DNA of 64,000 nucleotides from assembly GCA_940671915.1 (NCBI GenBank), contig CALNVZ010000641.1:36215593-36279592 (forward strand), given 5' to 3'. The position numbers and the translations under genes are program-made. Numbering within the stretch: position 1 is the stretch's first letter; every line of letters begins with the position of its first letter. This DNA comes from Paracentrotus lividus (Eukaryota; Echinodermata; Echinoidea; Camarodonta; Echinidae). Below are positions 1-12,789 of the stretch, in pieces. Under the pieces are notes generated by a model. That model saw nothing but the letters and a program-made list of their open reading frames with translations, had not been told where the DNA came from and did not search any database.

Positions 1-845
1 TTCAGAGTTTCTTTTGATTTGTGATTTGGTAAAACTTGACTCTCTCTGTACCATTATGTTAAATGAGTTTTTATTTTCCAACAATAAAACCTGCTTTATA
101 AACTTGTGTTCCTTGAAAGTAAAAGCATTAGAAATGCAGATCAGTGAACTGTGTTTTTCAAGTTCTTCTAATCCATCATAAGAGGATAGTGATTATGAAT
201 GATGCTTCCTATTTGTGGAGATTATGAAGATTAATGGATGAGGGAACATAATCATGTTGGAGCTAAAAGGATGTTAACTTGTTTTAAAAGTATACAAGTA
301 AACACCCAGTCTGGACAATATGAGACTGATTTATGAACAGTAAAACAAAGGTATTGGGATAAAAGTCAGATCATAGTTAGAAGGGTATATTATCATATGC
401 ATTTCTGTTACATTTCATACTAATTTTTACAGCCCTCTGGCTCTCGTCAGATATGCTAACGATTTTGATTCACGAACATCTTTTGCCATCAGTCAGTGTA
501 AAAATCAACATATGGAAGAGAAACATCATCTCTCAATAGACAATGGGGCATAAAGTCCTGTACGTTTCAAATAATTTTATACCTTTGTGGCGCTCGGGAT
601 ACTTTACACTGGCATAGATCGGCTCACGCTTTCTATTCATCAGGGGGATGACGCTTTGTATTATGTAATATCCCCCCAGATGGATAGCATTCTTTACGGA
701 TTTACGTCAGTTATACAATAGTGATACAATCTTGATACAGAAACAGAAATTTGCATTTAGTCTTTAGTAAAATCAACATGGGCCCATATAGTTTGTTACT
801 TTTCAAACTCATTTTACATCTTTTTGTCTCTCAGTGTCTGATATT
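1..845. other. 5' flanking DNA, nothing recognised
   Basis: AT-rich, no open frame with recognisable protein similarity, no tRNA and no clear repeat structure seen. Confidence 0.5.
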
Positions 846-1236
846 AAGCCCAGCGCACACATTGCGATGCGATTGCACTAAGATCCGATTGCAACAAAAT
901 TGCAGTGTGTGCGCCAACCTGCAACATGCTGCACTGGGCGATGCGATGTGTTGCGAAGAATCGCAGTCCAAATCTCAGACTTTGACATGTCAAATCTTCC
1001 TGCCGATTTTCCTGCGATTTGATAATTTCATCAATCAAGTTGGCTAGAGATGGAGGTTGTTATACTGCTGCGCCTGCGGGTGAAAGAGGTTACCATGGTG
1101 ATATGCAGCGCGCCTGTTGTATGTGTGCGCTGGCCTGCGATGCGATTGCACTGCGATGCGATGCACTGCGATGCGATTTGGCAATTTGTTGCAATCGGAT
1201 CTTAGTGCAACGCATCGCAATGTGTGCGCTGGGCTT
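846..1236. mobile_element. Foldback element with GATGC-rich core
   Basis: The ends are a perfect inverted repeat of 26 bp (begins AAGCCCAGCGCACACATTGC, ends with its reverse complement), and the match continues imperfectly inward (ATCCGATTGCAACAAA). The interior right arm has short GCGATGCGATGCACT repeats. No transposase. The arms could form a long hairpin; a non-autonomous MITE is likely. Confidence 0.75.
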
Positions 1237-1477
1237 TAGGCTTACAAAGCATGAATCATGAACATATTGCCTTCATTCATTTAAACAAACATGGAGAGGA
1301 AATCATCCTTTATGACCGTAAGGTACATACTGCCTTCTAGTTCTCTACGACTATGTGATATGAGGGTAACAAACTGGATTCAGAAACACGTTTGTCATCT
1401 AGTCACTTTGCATCCTGTTTCCCTCGATGCCCTAGGGGTATGTTTGTAATAATTTGCAGGCTGAACTTCCTCCTTGA

Positions 1478-2570
1478 TTATCAAGTGGAGGACTCCATAC
1501 TCTCTGATATTGATGTTTCCATCATTCTTTGCCCCTGGGAACAATCAGCAGTAGATGTAGAAGTATGTAGTAGTAATAATGGAACATACTAACTTTTTTT
1601 TTGGGGGGGGGGAGGGCGTAGATGGATAAAAAGTGTGCTGCCTTCTTTATTTCAAATGGAGGACACCCATAATCTCTGAGAATCAGGACAGGATATTAAT
1701 ATTTCTCTCATTCTCTACCCGTGGGAACAATCAGGAGGATGATGTTATGAAGTAGTAATTAAGTGGAAAATGCGCTATGGCATAGTTAGCTCAAACAATT
1801 TTTTTCTGGGGGGTAGATGGACAAAAAGGGGCTGCTCTTCCTCATTTTCAAGTTGATACCATAATCTTTGGATGGGATATTGTTGATGTTTTCCATCATT
1901 CTCTACCCATGGGAACAATCAGGAGTAGATGTAGAAGTAGTATTAATGGAATTTGCTCTATTGCATGGTTACTCAAACATTTTTTTTCTTGGGGTGCGGG
2001 GTAGATGGATAAAAAGGGACTGCCCTACTTTATTTTCAAATGGAGGACACCATAATCTGTGACTTTTGACAAGATATTTACGTTTTCCATCATTCTTAGC
2101 CGCTGAGAACAATCAGGAGTAGAAGTAGTATTAGTGTAAATTCCACAATGTCGTCGTAAGCTTGACTATTTTTTTTCCAGGGGGGGGGCGGGGTAGGTGG
2201 ACAAACAGAGGCTGCCCTCCTTTATAATCAAATGGAGAACACTACATTCTTTGTGACTTTGGACTAGATATTGATGTTTTCCATCATTCTTTTGAACTAT
2301 CAGGAATAGATGTAGAAGTATCAATAGAGCATTTTGTTTGGTAAGCCTGAGCTATTTTTTTTTTCTTTATAAGAGGTGAGTTTGTATGGATATAATGGGG
2401 CTGCCCTTCCTGATTATTAAGTTGAGGACACCATATCCTTTTATCCTCCTTGCATATCAATTGGAGGACAGATATTGATGTTTTCCATCATTCTTTGTAC
2501 ATATAGGAATAATCAGGGGTAGATATAGAAGTACTATTACTGAAACATGCACCATGGCATGGTGTGCATG
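1478..2570. repeat. Tandem array, about six degenerate copies of about 190 bp
   Basis: Each unit carries TTTTCCATCATTCT, then a CCC(T/A)TGGGAACAATCAGGAG motif, GTAGATGTAGAAGTAGTA, and a T-run followed by a G-run. Motif copies lie near 1515, 1700, 1886, 2078, 2273 and 2477. Copies differ by small indels and look old. The T/G-run borders may be replication slippage sites. Chance ORFs across it are not genes. Confidence 0.8.
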
Positions 2571-3385
2571 CTCCCTTTTACTTTTATGAGGTGAATATTT
2601 GACAACTTTGATTTTAAAAAAAATTATCAGTACGTCCACATCTTCAGTAGACGATTCATGCTAAACCATTATTTTAGGGCTTAAATTAATCGAAGGCAGG
2701 CTCACACTATACATAGTTTTCAGGTGTCCATTGTCGCTATTCGAGTATGCAATCCAATTGAGTTTTGGGTTAATTTCAGGTGGCCTGACAAAGTTTCAGG
2801 TGGCCATAGGCTCTGTGTCATTGCTTAATTTGAGCCCCAGAAGGCCATAGAGGCCACATTCCTGACCTTAGTGCCCCTTTCAAAAGTCTCTGTTTGGCTT
2901 TGTAGATTTGGGTGCCCTTCTTAGAAACATTTGTACTCCAATAAGAAAAAGATGCCCCATAACTGGTGAAATTTAACGCCTACATGTATGTTTCATTCTC
3001 AATACTGAAAACATCATATTTTACCCCCTTTATCTTAACGAGGAACCCCCTTTTGTACAGCACACTTCTTGGGTGCTTGTATACAAATGTAGATGTAGGT
3101 TATATTTGTAGTGATGTTTGAATTCAGTATACTAATATGTAACAAGAAAGATAGAGACTATGCTCGGTATTTATTTTTTAGACATTAATATAAAGCATTA
3201 TAATGCGCAGACTATCTTGTTGCCTACTCAGTGGCGCAGTTTATATTCTTACCCAGCTTTAGCAATTGCTGCCCCTAAGAGTGCTTTAATTATTAAGTAT
3301 TCAAGGAATTTCTTCCTTCTTGTACCCATTTACCCCACTTTGGTCGAGTGTAGCAAATTTGTAAATTAATGTTTTGCCAAAAGAT
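2571..3385. other. Flanking DNA with a short internal repeat
   Basis: AT-rich. AAGTTTCAGGTGGCC occurs as two close partial copies near 2780-2805. No gene recognised. Confidence 0.4.
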
Positions 3386-3463
3386 GGTAGTTGGATGGAC
3401 AGGATTTGAACCATGTACCCTGTGACAGTCAGTTCGCTGACTTATCCACTCGACCACCTCTAC
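3386..3463 (-). pseudogene. tRNA-like relic (Leu/Ser type)
   Basis: On the minus strand it reads GGTGGTCGAGTGGATAAG (A-box-like) ... GGTTCAAATCC (B box), with part of an acceptor stem (GTAG/CTAC). The anticodon loop is one base short and the acceptor stem breaks after four pairs. Probably a tRNA pseudogene or SINE head. Confidence 0.45.
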
Positions 3464-3584
3464 AACTTTGGGAATGAGAGAAATGGTTTAGCTATCGATA
3501 CAAAAACGTATACATTGTACCCCCTTCATAATAATGAGGGACCCCTAGTAGTTTGGCACCTTCTATATCTCAGCCGTCTGAATG

Positions 3585-5000
3585 TCTTATGATTAGAATT
3601 AGTCATTAGTGGCAACTAATCAGTATGGCCATGGGGTCTGTTAACACTGCTCACCAATGCTCTCTCAGCTATACATATATACATGTATATACCGAGTGAG
3701 TACAAAAAAACTTTACTCCTAGAAAAATTTCAATAAAAAGAAAACCAATTTATAAACCCTAAATTATTTTACATATTCTGAAAGAGTAACTCCTCCCGCA
3801 TCTTCTGGTACCATTTTTGTGTGGTATGTCTCTACGCTTGGATGAACACGACGCATTTTTGGGAACACGCAAATTTCGAATTGTGCCAGGGATGGGGTGA
3901 AATTGAATCAACAAAAGCTGACAAAAAAGCAACTCCATCATGAATAAAATAGCATAACTTTTTAACAAAAATGTCTCCCGCTTAATAACTTGGCAGGGAT
4001 ATTGTTACACATATTGACTACATTTTGTGTGAAAATTAGATTGACTCGTCAAGTAATACACGAATGAGTACACATCAAAGAGTACATTAGCACTGACAGA
4101 CCTAAAAAGGCCTCCTAATACTTTTGAAAAGAGATTATTTTGTCTTTGACGTGTGCTCACTCATGCCTGACTCTACAGATTTATCTGATTTTCATACAAA
4201 ATGTAGTCAATATGTGTAACAACACCCCTGCCAAGTTATTAAGCGGAAGACAATTTTGTTAAAAAGTTATGCTATTTTATTCATGAAGGAGTTGCTTTTT
4301 TGTCAGCTTTTGTTGTTTCAATTTCCCACCCACCCTGGCACAATTCGAAATGTTTATGTTTGCAAACAATGCGTCGTGTTCATCCAAGCGAAAAGACATA
4401 CCACACAAAAATGGTACCAGAAGATGCGGGAGGAGTTACTCTTTCAGAATATGTAAAATAATTTAGGGTTTATAAATAGGCTTTCTTTTTATTGACATTT
4501 TTCTAGGTGTAAAGTTTTTTTTTACTCACTTGGTATAGTGTGCAGGTATCAACCCCTTTTCTCAATTTAAACAGTCTTTATACACATGAACTTCAAAATA
4601 ATTTTTTTTTTGTGATTAGAATTAGTCATTAGTGTCAGCTGATCACTAAGGCCATGGGGTCTCTTTATGCATACATGAATTTCAGAATAAAAAGTTGTAC
4701 TGTGATTAGAATTAGTTATTAGTGGCAGGTAATCACTAAGGCCATGGGGACTGCGAACACTGCTCACCAATGCTCTCTCAGCTATACATATGTACATAGT
4801 GTGCAGGTACCAACCCCTTTCCTCTATTTAAACAGTCTTTGTGCATGGAATAAAGTTTTTTTGTGAATAGGTTTAGAATAAGCCATTAGGGGCTGCTAAT
4901 AAGTGTGACTGTTAGTGTATGTTCACATTGCTCAACAAAGCTGTCTTAGCTGTTCATAATAGTTTGCAGGTACCAACCCTTTTCATCTTAAAAAAAATTC
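3585..5000. repeat. Degenerate tandem repeat, interrupted by a foldback element
   Basis: Units contain GATTAGAATTAGTCATTAGT, GGCCATGGGGTCTG, CTCACCAATGCTCTCTCAGC and TGCAGGTACCAACCCCTTT. Copies begin near 3590, 4612, 4700 and 4868, period 90-170 bp. The 3692-4533 element sits inside one unit. Confidence 0.75.
3692..4533. mobile_element. 842-bp foldback transposon (MITE-like) with TATA flanks
   Basis: Ends CCGAGTGAGTA and TACTCACTTGG are inverted repeats, and the arms (about 370 bp each) are near mirror images, so the same short ORF (MLKSYAILFM...) appears on both strands. Flanked by TATA on both sides, a probable TA or TATA target duplication, within a tandem repeat unit. No transposase; suggests a Tc1/mariner-type non-autonomous element. 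Confidence 0.8.
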
Positions 5001-8000
5001 TTGTACTTTGTACTTCCTGTAATTCGAATTGGCCTAAAGAATGCATATACTTTTTGAATGCCTAATTTATTATTTATAGAATTTATAAAGTAGACATTAA
5101 TTTATTCCTAATTGTGAAGGAGTAAAAAGATTAGAATTTGTCATTAGTATTATCAGCTTCATATGCACTTATACCAAGATCCAGTTGGTCAGTGTGGAAG
5201 GGTGACGCTAATGGTACTTATCTGTGTATTCCTTTTCTTCAGAGCTCAGATTGGACAAAGTAGTGTTTTTATATGGCTCTCTCTCTCTGTTTCCAATCAA
5301 GGCTCTTTGATTTGATGCTACTAGTACTGGTTTGGGGCACGATTGGTGTTCTGATTAAAATGGGTTTCTCTGTTTGAATTAAATGTCATGGTGCTGAAAG
5401 TGGCTTCTAGTTTATTTTGATGATCAATCAAATTTATGCTACATTTACATGTAGTATCTGGTTACTTGAACTGGTGTAGATATCCCAAGAATGATCATTT
5501 TAGAGATTGGTGGTTATAGTGAATTATATTTCAATTTATTTTGTTATCTGTTCAGTATTTCTTCATATTCATTTTTGTCATTTTCCTGTAATTAAACATG
5601 CTGGATAACACTGTTGGCAAAATGAAATGAAATTAAATGAGTTAATGATAACAGTAGAGCTAAACCCTTAAAACTTTAAATTGACAATGGGATGATAAAT
5701 TTGTAATAACCCTTTTTATGTGCAAATTTCCAATTTTTGAATTGTACTATAATTTTCATTCTTTATGTTTAACTTACTGAGAGGAAGTTAGTGTAAAAGT
5801 GGAATTATTATCAATTTGAGGAGTGCATACTGATTCATTTAGACCTTCAAAAGCTCTGTTTGCTTTTTGGGAAACTGATATACTTTGCTCTGTGATTGGA
5901 TATATCATGATACAGCCAGGTGCATGCAGTGAAAGAGGTGTAATTGCTAGGTACTGACAGTTCGTTATTAAGAGTTGTAAGCCTCTGCTTTCGTAAGATA
6001 CAATAATGCTAGCTAGATATCTCTGCCAGCTAAAGGTCATTGATAAGTCAGAAATGCACTGTAAACTAGCTGGAAGGGTCATGTTAACTGTGTATAACTA
6101 AAAGTATATATTTTAAATGGTTGTATAGTTGTATTATAATTGTAAGATATGGTATAATTTGTATATAAAAAAAATAATGAACATGTATGTTAAATTGAAA
6201 ATGTAATTTTGACACAAAATGGTACAGAGTGAACACTGTATTCAGACATGTCAGACCCATTAATTTAATAATTTTGTTGCAATGCATTTTATCTTGGTGA
6301 ATTAGTGTACAAGACATGATAATCTTATCAGTTAGTCAGAGAGCAGAGAAGTGAAATTTTGAATTATGATTAATTTAGAAAATTGAAGATCTAAAAATAT
6401 TATAACAGAGTGTACCTCGCCACTAATTAACGATACATTAGGCCGACATTTTAGAGCATTAGTGCATGAGACATGATAATCTTATCAGTCAATCAAAGGA
6501 TATAGTCCAACTGATGGCAGCAACCATGCGATATGGATTAAACCAGATTTAAATTCTCAAGCTTGTCATTAATATCTATTTTCATGAAATTATTGAAAAA
6601 GAGTTCTTGTAAGTACTGCATGTAATTGTTATGAATATATCCTGTCTATAATTTTCTTTTTATGGAATGTGGATTTCATCTAATTAGCATGTCCAAGATC
6701 TAAAAGCCTATATTAAGATATAGGTAAAATTTAAAGAATATTATGTGTCTATTAGTACTATAGATTTTAAAAGAAATCAAGCTAAGAAGACATCTTCATA
6801 TAGAAACCTAATATAGGACAATTGGATTTAAATTCATCATACTCAATAAAAAAAATAATAATGGAAATTATGTACATTGTATCAACCACATCTCACATAA
6901 TAATAAAAGGCTCTTGATGTTTTCTGCAGACTTTATGACAAATTATATATTAAAAAAAAAAAAAGAGTCTACACACATGCAAGAGGTCAAATGAATCACT
7001 TCTTACAATCTCTGTATCTATTTAAATTACAAGTGTCTTGTGCTAACAAGTAGCTTCTTACATCGCCAAGGTGACCACATACATGTGCCCTAGTTCCCAT
7101 GCCAACAGTTGTATCAAATCATTCATGAAAAAAGAAACTGTTACCACTATAGAAACCCATCATGAGTCACCAATTCATCAATTAATGCTGTGTGGAAGAA
7201 AAAAAAAAAAAAAAAAAAAAAAAAAACGTGTTGCATCACATAATTGCATTTTACCCACGACATAATGCTTTAATCCACTTTCTCACGTATAGCCTAATTG
7301 TTTCTGTTTAAATTTTGCCCAACTCTTTGTTTTCTTGAAATCTGATATCTTAGAAGGCCACCAATGAAAAAAAAATGGTATCAAATTAATTGGTCTAGTG
7401 TTGTCCTTTCAGAGGATTTCATGAAGAAAAAACCTTAAACCTATGTACATGTACACATAATTGAGCCAGCATCTTTTTTGCCAAATTGGACAATTTATGA
7501 CTGTCATTTTCATATTTTTTTATACAAGTCCAGGTAATTTATTTTATGCTAGTTTTGTATAATTTGATATGCAAATGAAAACTGAGAATTTACATGCCTG
7601 AATCATTGTGAACCTCTATAAATGTAATAAGTTTGTCCAGAATAAATTATTCTGTGAAATAAGGCTATTGATTGGTAATTCCATAATTCAAGAGATTGAA
7701 TTGTCACAATTTCATGGTCTGGTTAAGCAGAGGGAAGTGGCTATCTTTCTAGCGTGATGTCATTCTTGATAATTGAAAAGTGTGGTTTCGTTGATACATA
7801 TCATTTTTTGAAAGCCACAAAGCATGAGAGCCAGAAAGGCGTTCAATGCCCAAATTTTAGGAGGGTATATAGGAATATATGAATAAATAATTGTTACATT
7901 TTGATTTTATAGACCCTACCTATAAGTGGTTATTTTCAAAGTGGTTGTTTTTTTTTAAAGCAAATTTTAAGAATCCATCTTTGCAAAAATTTCCACTTCA

Positions 8001-10582
8001 ACATAAGGCTGTTTGTAGTAATGAAAACATCACAAAATAGCAAAATTATGCTCCCGTGAATTTCCCAAACTACTTCAAAATCGTGAAAATATCTGTACAC
8101 AAAATTTTGGCTTATACAGTATATCCTCCAATGAGAGCCAAGGATGTTCAACCTGTAAAAAAAATATGGGAGTTAATGTCCTAGCTTTAGCTTTAGAAGG
8201 TGATGTAGGAAAATATGAATAAACACAGGGGTCATTACATTTTTATTTAGATATATGGCCTATTGTTTTACCCAACTCATTGTGTAGTTTTGAATTGGAA
8301 ATTGTATGAGACAGAACTAAATATATTGTAAATTACTATCGTAAATTATTTACCCCCCCCCCCCACCAACCCCCTAAAAAGCAGGAAAACAAATGGCTGG
8401 AGATATTTGATGCTATTAATATTAAAGTGTTTCATCTGACCTCTCTGAAAACCAGTATGCCTGTAGGCAAAACTGGACAAGAGCTTGGCACCAGCTACAC
8501 TTTAATTTGCTAGGACAGACTCCAATTTGACGCTACAACAAATTATATGTATATCATGCTTTGGGGGAGACTAGTCTAGTTTGTTTCAAATTTAAGGGCG
8601 GCCACTGTTCGTAGCATATTGTAGTCTTGTAGATCCAGACTCTGCATTATGCACTATGGAAAGGAAGTGTATATGTGCCTGTAAAACAAACCCAAGAGCA
8701 CCTCGTTCCATTACTATATTTATGTTTTAGCAACGTCAATTGAAAATGCATGCATCTCAAATTTCAAAAATTGATATAACCCAGTTGCGATGAAACTCTC
8801 TTAACCTCAAATTTCAATGTACGTTCGATTGTGACTCTAGGAAAACTTTGGCCCATATTTGCCACATTGCTTTGTAAATTATGTAATTTCTAGCTAGGGC
8901 GATTGAGGAATACATCAAACACCATTTGTATGATTCATTATTTCATGAATACATTAAAACCAAAATAAATATGTCATATGATGAACCAATCATAAACTCC
9001 CTTGGTGAAAATTAGAAGCCAGGATGAAAGAGAATAACTAGAGCATATTTCCCCTCCCCCCTTGTTATAGATTTATTTGAAATCATGCCTCTGAGGGTAG
9101 CAGATGCGGATCCAGGGGGGGGGGGGTCGGAGGTGGCGAGTGCCCCCATGGGATTGGTAGAAAATTGAATGACTCCATTTAGTTTGTACACAATCCTTTT
9201 CATTTTCTTTGGAGCGCCCCCCATAAAAAAATGAATAACCTTTTAGCACTCCACGTTCTTTAAATAGTCTGAAGATTAAGACTTTGTGATAAAACCAATA
9301 TCTGATTAATTTAACTGTAATTATGCTGTTAATGCCTATTTATCCCATTTGCCTGGTTCTTTTGATATGATAATATCCCAAATAATGTAAATATATTCTT
9401 TAAGACAACATCTTACAGTACATGCCATCCCTAGCAGCAGTTTGCTCGTATTTAGTTCATGAACTTCAGGTTTATGGTTGGGGGGGGGGGGGGTTGGATG
9501 AGTGGGGCCATTGATGAGTTTTCCGTGTGTGCTCTATAATTGCTTGATTTTAGATACAGACAATAGATTCTAACCAAGGAGGTCTACTCTGATTGACTCT
9601 ACATTCTAGGTCACTGTATACAGTATACTTATATCATGGATTCTACTAGCAGCTACTTATATGACATGAATATATCTATTTCTATGAGGCATACATATTT
9701 ATATATCGGGCATAATGTCATCTAACAGATGTATCATTTTGGAAGATTGATTATAAAGCACTTGATCCACAATATTTTCATTGGTCTATGATTATCAATT
9801 TTGTTATGTTAAATTTAGTTCTTTAATATAATTTTTTTTTCAGTTGTAAAAATATGATATTTCAACACAATAACAATATTTTTAATATCATAACCAATAT
9901 GAAAGAAAGTCCTTATAATAATTTCATAAGCTGTATGAATATGATTATTGAAATGTAAATTAGTAGATTTGTGTCTCATTTTTATACAGGTCTGGAACTA
10001 AATATCTAGGCACAGAAAGTGTGAGTTTGCTCTATATTTGTATGACCGGTTGCACAAGTAAATAGAGTTATCATGGTCATGTAGTATTGATTCAGCTTGC
10101 TTTGCTATAACAATGACCTGTTTATATAGCTTTTCAAGAGTCATACATGAAGAGATAAATCAATAATCATACAGAACTGAAACTCTTGACAAAATATGAT
10201 ATTATTTTAAAGTACAAACCAAGTAGCATTTAGCGCCTCTGTGACTGGTACAATGTAATAGATTACTTGTGACAACTTTAAGTTCAGTTCATTGTTGTAT
10301 CATGGAGTGCTGGAATTTTGTGTGGGTTTGCCATTAAAATAATATCCTGGAGCCCATAAAGATTTAAAGGAGTTAAAAAAAAATAAAAAAATTTGATACC
10401 CTTCTGGATTAAGATATTAAGCTCTAGAGTACATTTTTGCATTCAAAACCATTTTAAATCTTGATTCATCTTTTTGCTGAATACCTGAATAAGACTTACC
10501 GTATAACCCTTTTCATATAAAGCTAAAATTTAGAGCTTCATGTCACTATTCAATATCGCATGAAAGAATGACATGGCTTATG
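5001..10582. other. Long gene-free flank
   Basis: AT-rich, no coding signal. Contains a short duplicate (ACATGATAATCTTATCAGT near 6315 and 6470), a 28-bp A run (about 7199-7226), a C run at 8354 and G runs at 9116 and 9481. The 9100 segment (GGATCCAGGGGGG) resembles one at 24190, a likely dispersed repeat. Confidence 0.5.
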
Positions 10583-10764
10583 ATGGTATCTCACTTTTCG
10601 AAGACGGATTTGGAACTACTTTGAGACGGTTTTGAAAGAGTTTTGAGACTGTTTTGAGATTTGTCGTGGAGACGTCTTCTGATTTCCCGCGACGTTTCAT
10701 GAGTTTTGGGAATCTCAAAACCGTAGTAGTCCCAAATCCGTCTCTGCAAAGTGAGATACCACCA
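10583..10764. mobile_element. Short foldback MITE, family A
   Basis: The ends form an imperfect inverted repeat (ATGGTATCTCACTTTT / AAAGTGAGATACCACCAT), with a mirrored interior (GACGGATTTGGAACTAC / GTAGTCCCAAATCCGTC). Same terminal sequence as the element at 13963. No ORF. Confidence 0.8.
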
Positions 10765-10860
10765 TTAACCCATTAATGACTGATCCCGAATATATTCAGG
10801 CTAATGTCTATGGGAAATGCGTGTTATTGCTAAATCAGCTCGTCTCCAGCAGATTAAGCT
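10765..10860. repeat. Dispersed repeat beginning TTAACCCATT
   Basis: TTAACCCATTAATGACTG followed by GTCTATGGGAAATGCGTG and AAATCAGCTCGTCTCC. A related copy lies in intron 20 at about 58194-58260 (TTAACCCATTTAGGTCTATG ... AAATCGGCTCATCTCC). The TTAA-CCC end is piggyBac-like. Confidence 0.5.
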
Positions 10861-10940
10861 TTATATGCGTTGCACTAATCAGAGCCAAAAACAAATTTGT
10901 ACATATATGTATCATAGAAATCTGCAGGAAAGAGTTTGCG

Positions 10941-11372
10941 TTCACAGACTAATCACTCTCACGATTCTGGTCATGCTGCTTTCTATGTCAAGTTCAAATT
11001 GAGATTATAACATTACCCATGATTCCCCATGCTGTTTAATCTGATCCCACAGATAGGATAGGAAGGTGTTGCTTAGGATAGAGTCTGAGATCACAGACTA
11101 ATCACTCTCACGATTCCAGTCATGGGGCTAGCTATGTCAAGTTCAAATTGAGATTGTAACATTACCCATGATCCCCTATGCTGTTTAATCTGATCCCACA
11201 GACAGGATAGGAAGGTGTTGCTTAGGATAGAGTCTGAGATCACAGACTAATCACTCTCACGATTCCAGTCATGGGGCTTTCTATGTCAAGTTCAAATTGA
11301 GATGTAACATTACCCATCATCCCCTATGCTGTTTAATCTGATCCCACCGGTAGGATAAGAAGGTGTTGCTTT
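10941..11372. repeat. Tandem repeat, three copies of about 150 bp
   Basis: Units start TTCACAGACTAATCACTCTC or GATCACAGACTAATCACT and end GGATAGGAAGGTGTTGCTT. Copies begin near 10941, 11091 and 11240 and are well over 90% alike by eye, so the duplication is recent. Confidence 0.85.
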
Positions 11373-11419
11373 CATATCTCCTGTTACCATGGACGCCATC
11401 GTGAGATGGAGTCATTTTG

Positions 11420-11998
11420 ATGACATCATCATTTCTAACTATCATCGCGTTGTGATAGAAGTGAACGATTTTCGCATGAACGTGATTTTTGGTTGTCTCA
11501 TCTATTAATGTATTGCCTTCATAGTGTCTTCTTTCCAAGTGTCTGCAAAATTTTGCTCAAATCAATTCCATTTTTTTTTGGGGGGGGGGGCAAATCTTTA
11601 TGATTTTTCACTGTTGCGATCAAGGATGAAGAATTTTCTGTTCTCATGTTTCAAAATGATATTTTTTCAGTAAGTTCTCATATTTAGAGTGAAAATATTT
11701 TCATTTCTAAATCATTGAGATAGAAATGAACAATTTTCGCTTGAATGCGATTTTAGCCTTCACAGCCCTGCAAAACATTTTCTTTGTCTCATATGATGTA
11801 TTGCCTTTGTAGTGCCTTTTTTTTCCGAATGTCTTCCTTTCAACTTTCCTTAAAATTTTGCTCAAATTAAATTCCTCTTTTTTTTTGGGGGGGGGGGTGC
11901 AGATTCTTATAATTTCCACTGTTTTGATCAAGGATGAAAAATTATGTGTTTTCATTCTTACAAAATTAAGGTTTTGTAGCAAGTCCTAAATTGAGAGT
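11420..11998. repeat. Tandem duplication, about 285-bp unit
   Basis: The block at about 11430-11700 (GATAGAAGTGAACGATTTTC ... AAATTTTGCTCAAAT ... T-run G-run ... GATCAAGGATGAA) is repeated at about 11715-11998 with clear divergence. Both copies carry the T-run/G-run junction. Confidence 0.75.
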
Positions 11999-12643
11999 TT
12001 AAATTCCCATGTTTTATGTGATTGCTCAGTGGAAAGGTGTTAACTACATTGATGTTTCATGTTACCATAGACACCATCAAAAGAACATTTTTTACTGTCA
12101 TTCCTGACGATTCTCAAATTGTCTTTTATTATCTTGTGCAGAAAAATGTGCAAGGCGGGGGGGGGGGCTGAGCCCTTTTTATGGAGAAAAGATGAGTTTT
12201 TGATGTGTCATCACTTTGCTCTGAAGATGCCATTGTAATTAATGGGGTGATTTGAAGACTTTTATCATCCATGTAGGCCATAAAGTTGCACATTAATGAA
12301 ACATCGTCTTACGAAGTAAACCCAATATATCACTTTCCGACAGGCTGCCTGGAACACGGATGAGAGCTAATGTCAAGTGTTTTAGCATTAATGTGTAAGA
12401 GCGAGTCGTGAGCAAGAAGCGAGGGGGGGGGGGTCATTCTATCTTAAAGGTGTAGTATAGGTGAGCAACATTTGATAATGGTATCATAATCGAAGGCATG
12501 CCCTGCCTGCGATGAGACATTGTTTAAAATGTCATAAGCACACCTATTTTTGCTTATTTAAGAAAGTAGAACATGAGTTCCACTTTCTTGAATATTTCAA
12601 TTACCGATAGTTTTCATTGTAGCAAAAGGATTACATGCTTGTT

Positions 12644-12789
12644 AAGGCCCGGTCCCACTGGTGGGAGGATTAATTGCGCATGAGTTGCATATACAAATTT
12701 CGTTCATCCGCAACAAAAAGCAAAAACAAAACAAACTATCTGCAATTCATACGCAAATCATCCTAAAAAGCCAGTGGGACCGCCCCTTT
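12644..12789. mobile_element. 146-bp foldback MITE
   Basis: Termini AAGGCCCGGTCCCACTGG and CCAGTGGGACCGCCCCTT are inverted repeats. The interior (AGGATTAATTGCGCATGAG / CATACGCAAATCATCCT) is also roughly mirrored. No ORF. Confidence 0.8.

Noticed and set aside
751..1261. Cys-rich ORFs near the window start
   Set aside because: Translation of a GCGATGC-rich foldback, not a secreted Cys-rich peptide.
3759..4456. Mirrored ORFs beginning MLKSYAILFM
   Set aside because: They arise from the two arms of a foldback element; the peptide has no known similarity.
10941..11372. Possible CRISPR-like array
   Set aside because: Three direct copies of 150 bp with no spacer structure; the sequence is clearly eukaryotic.
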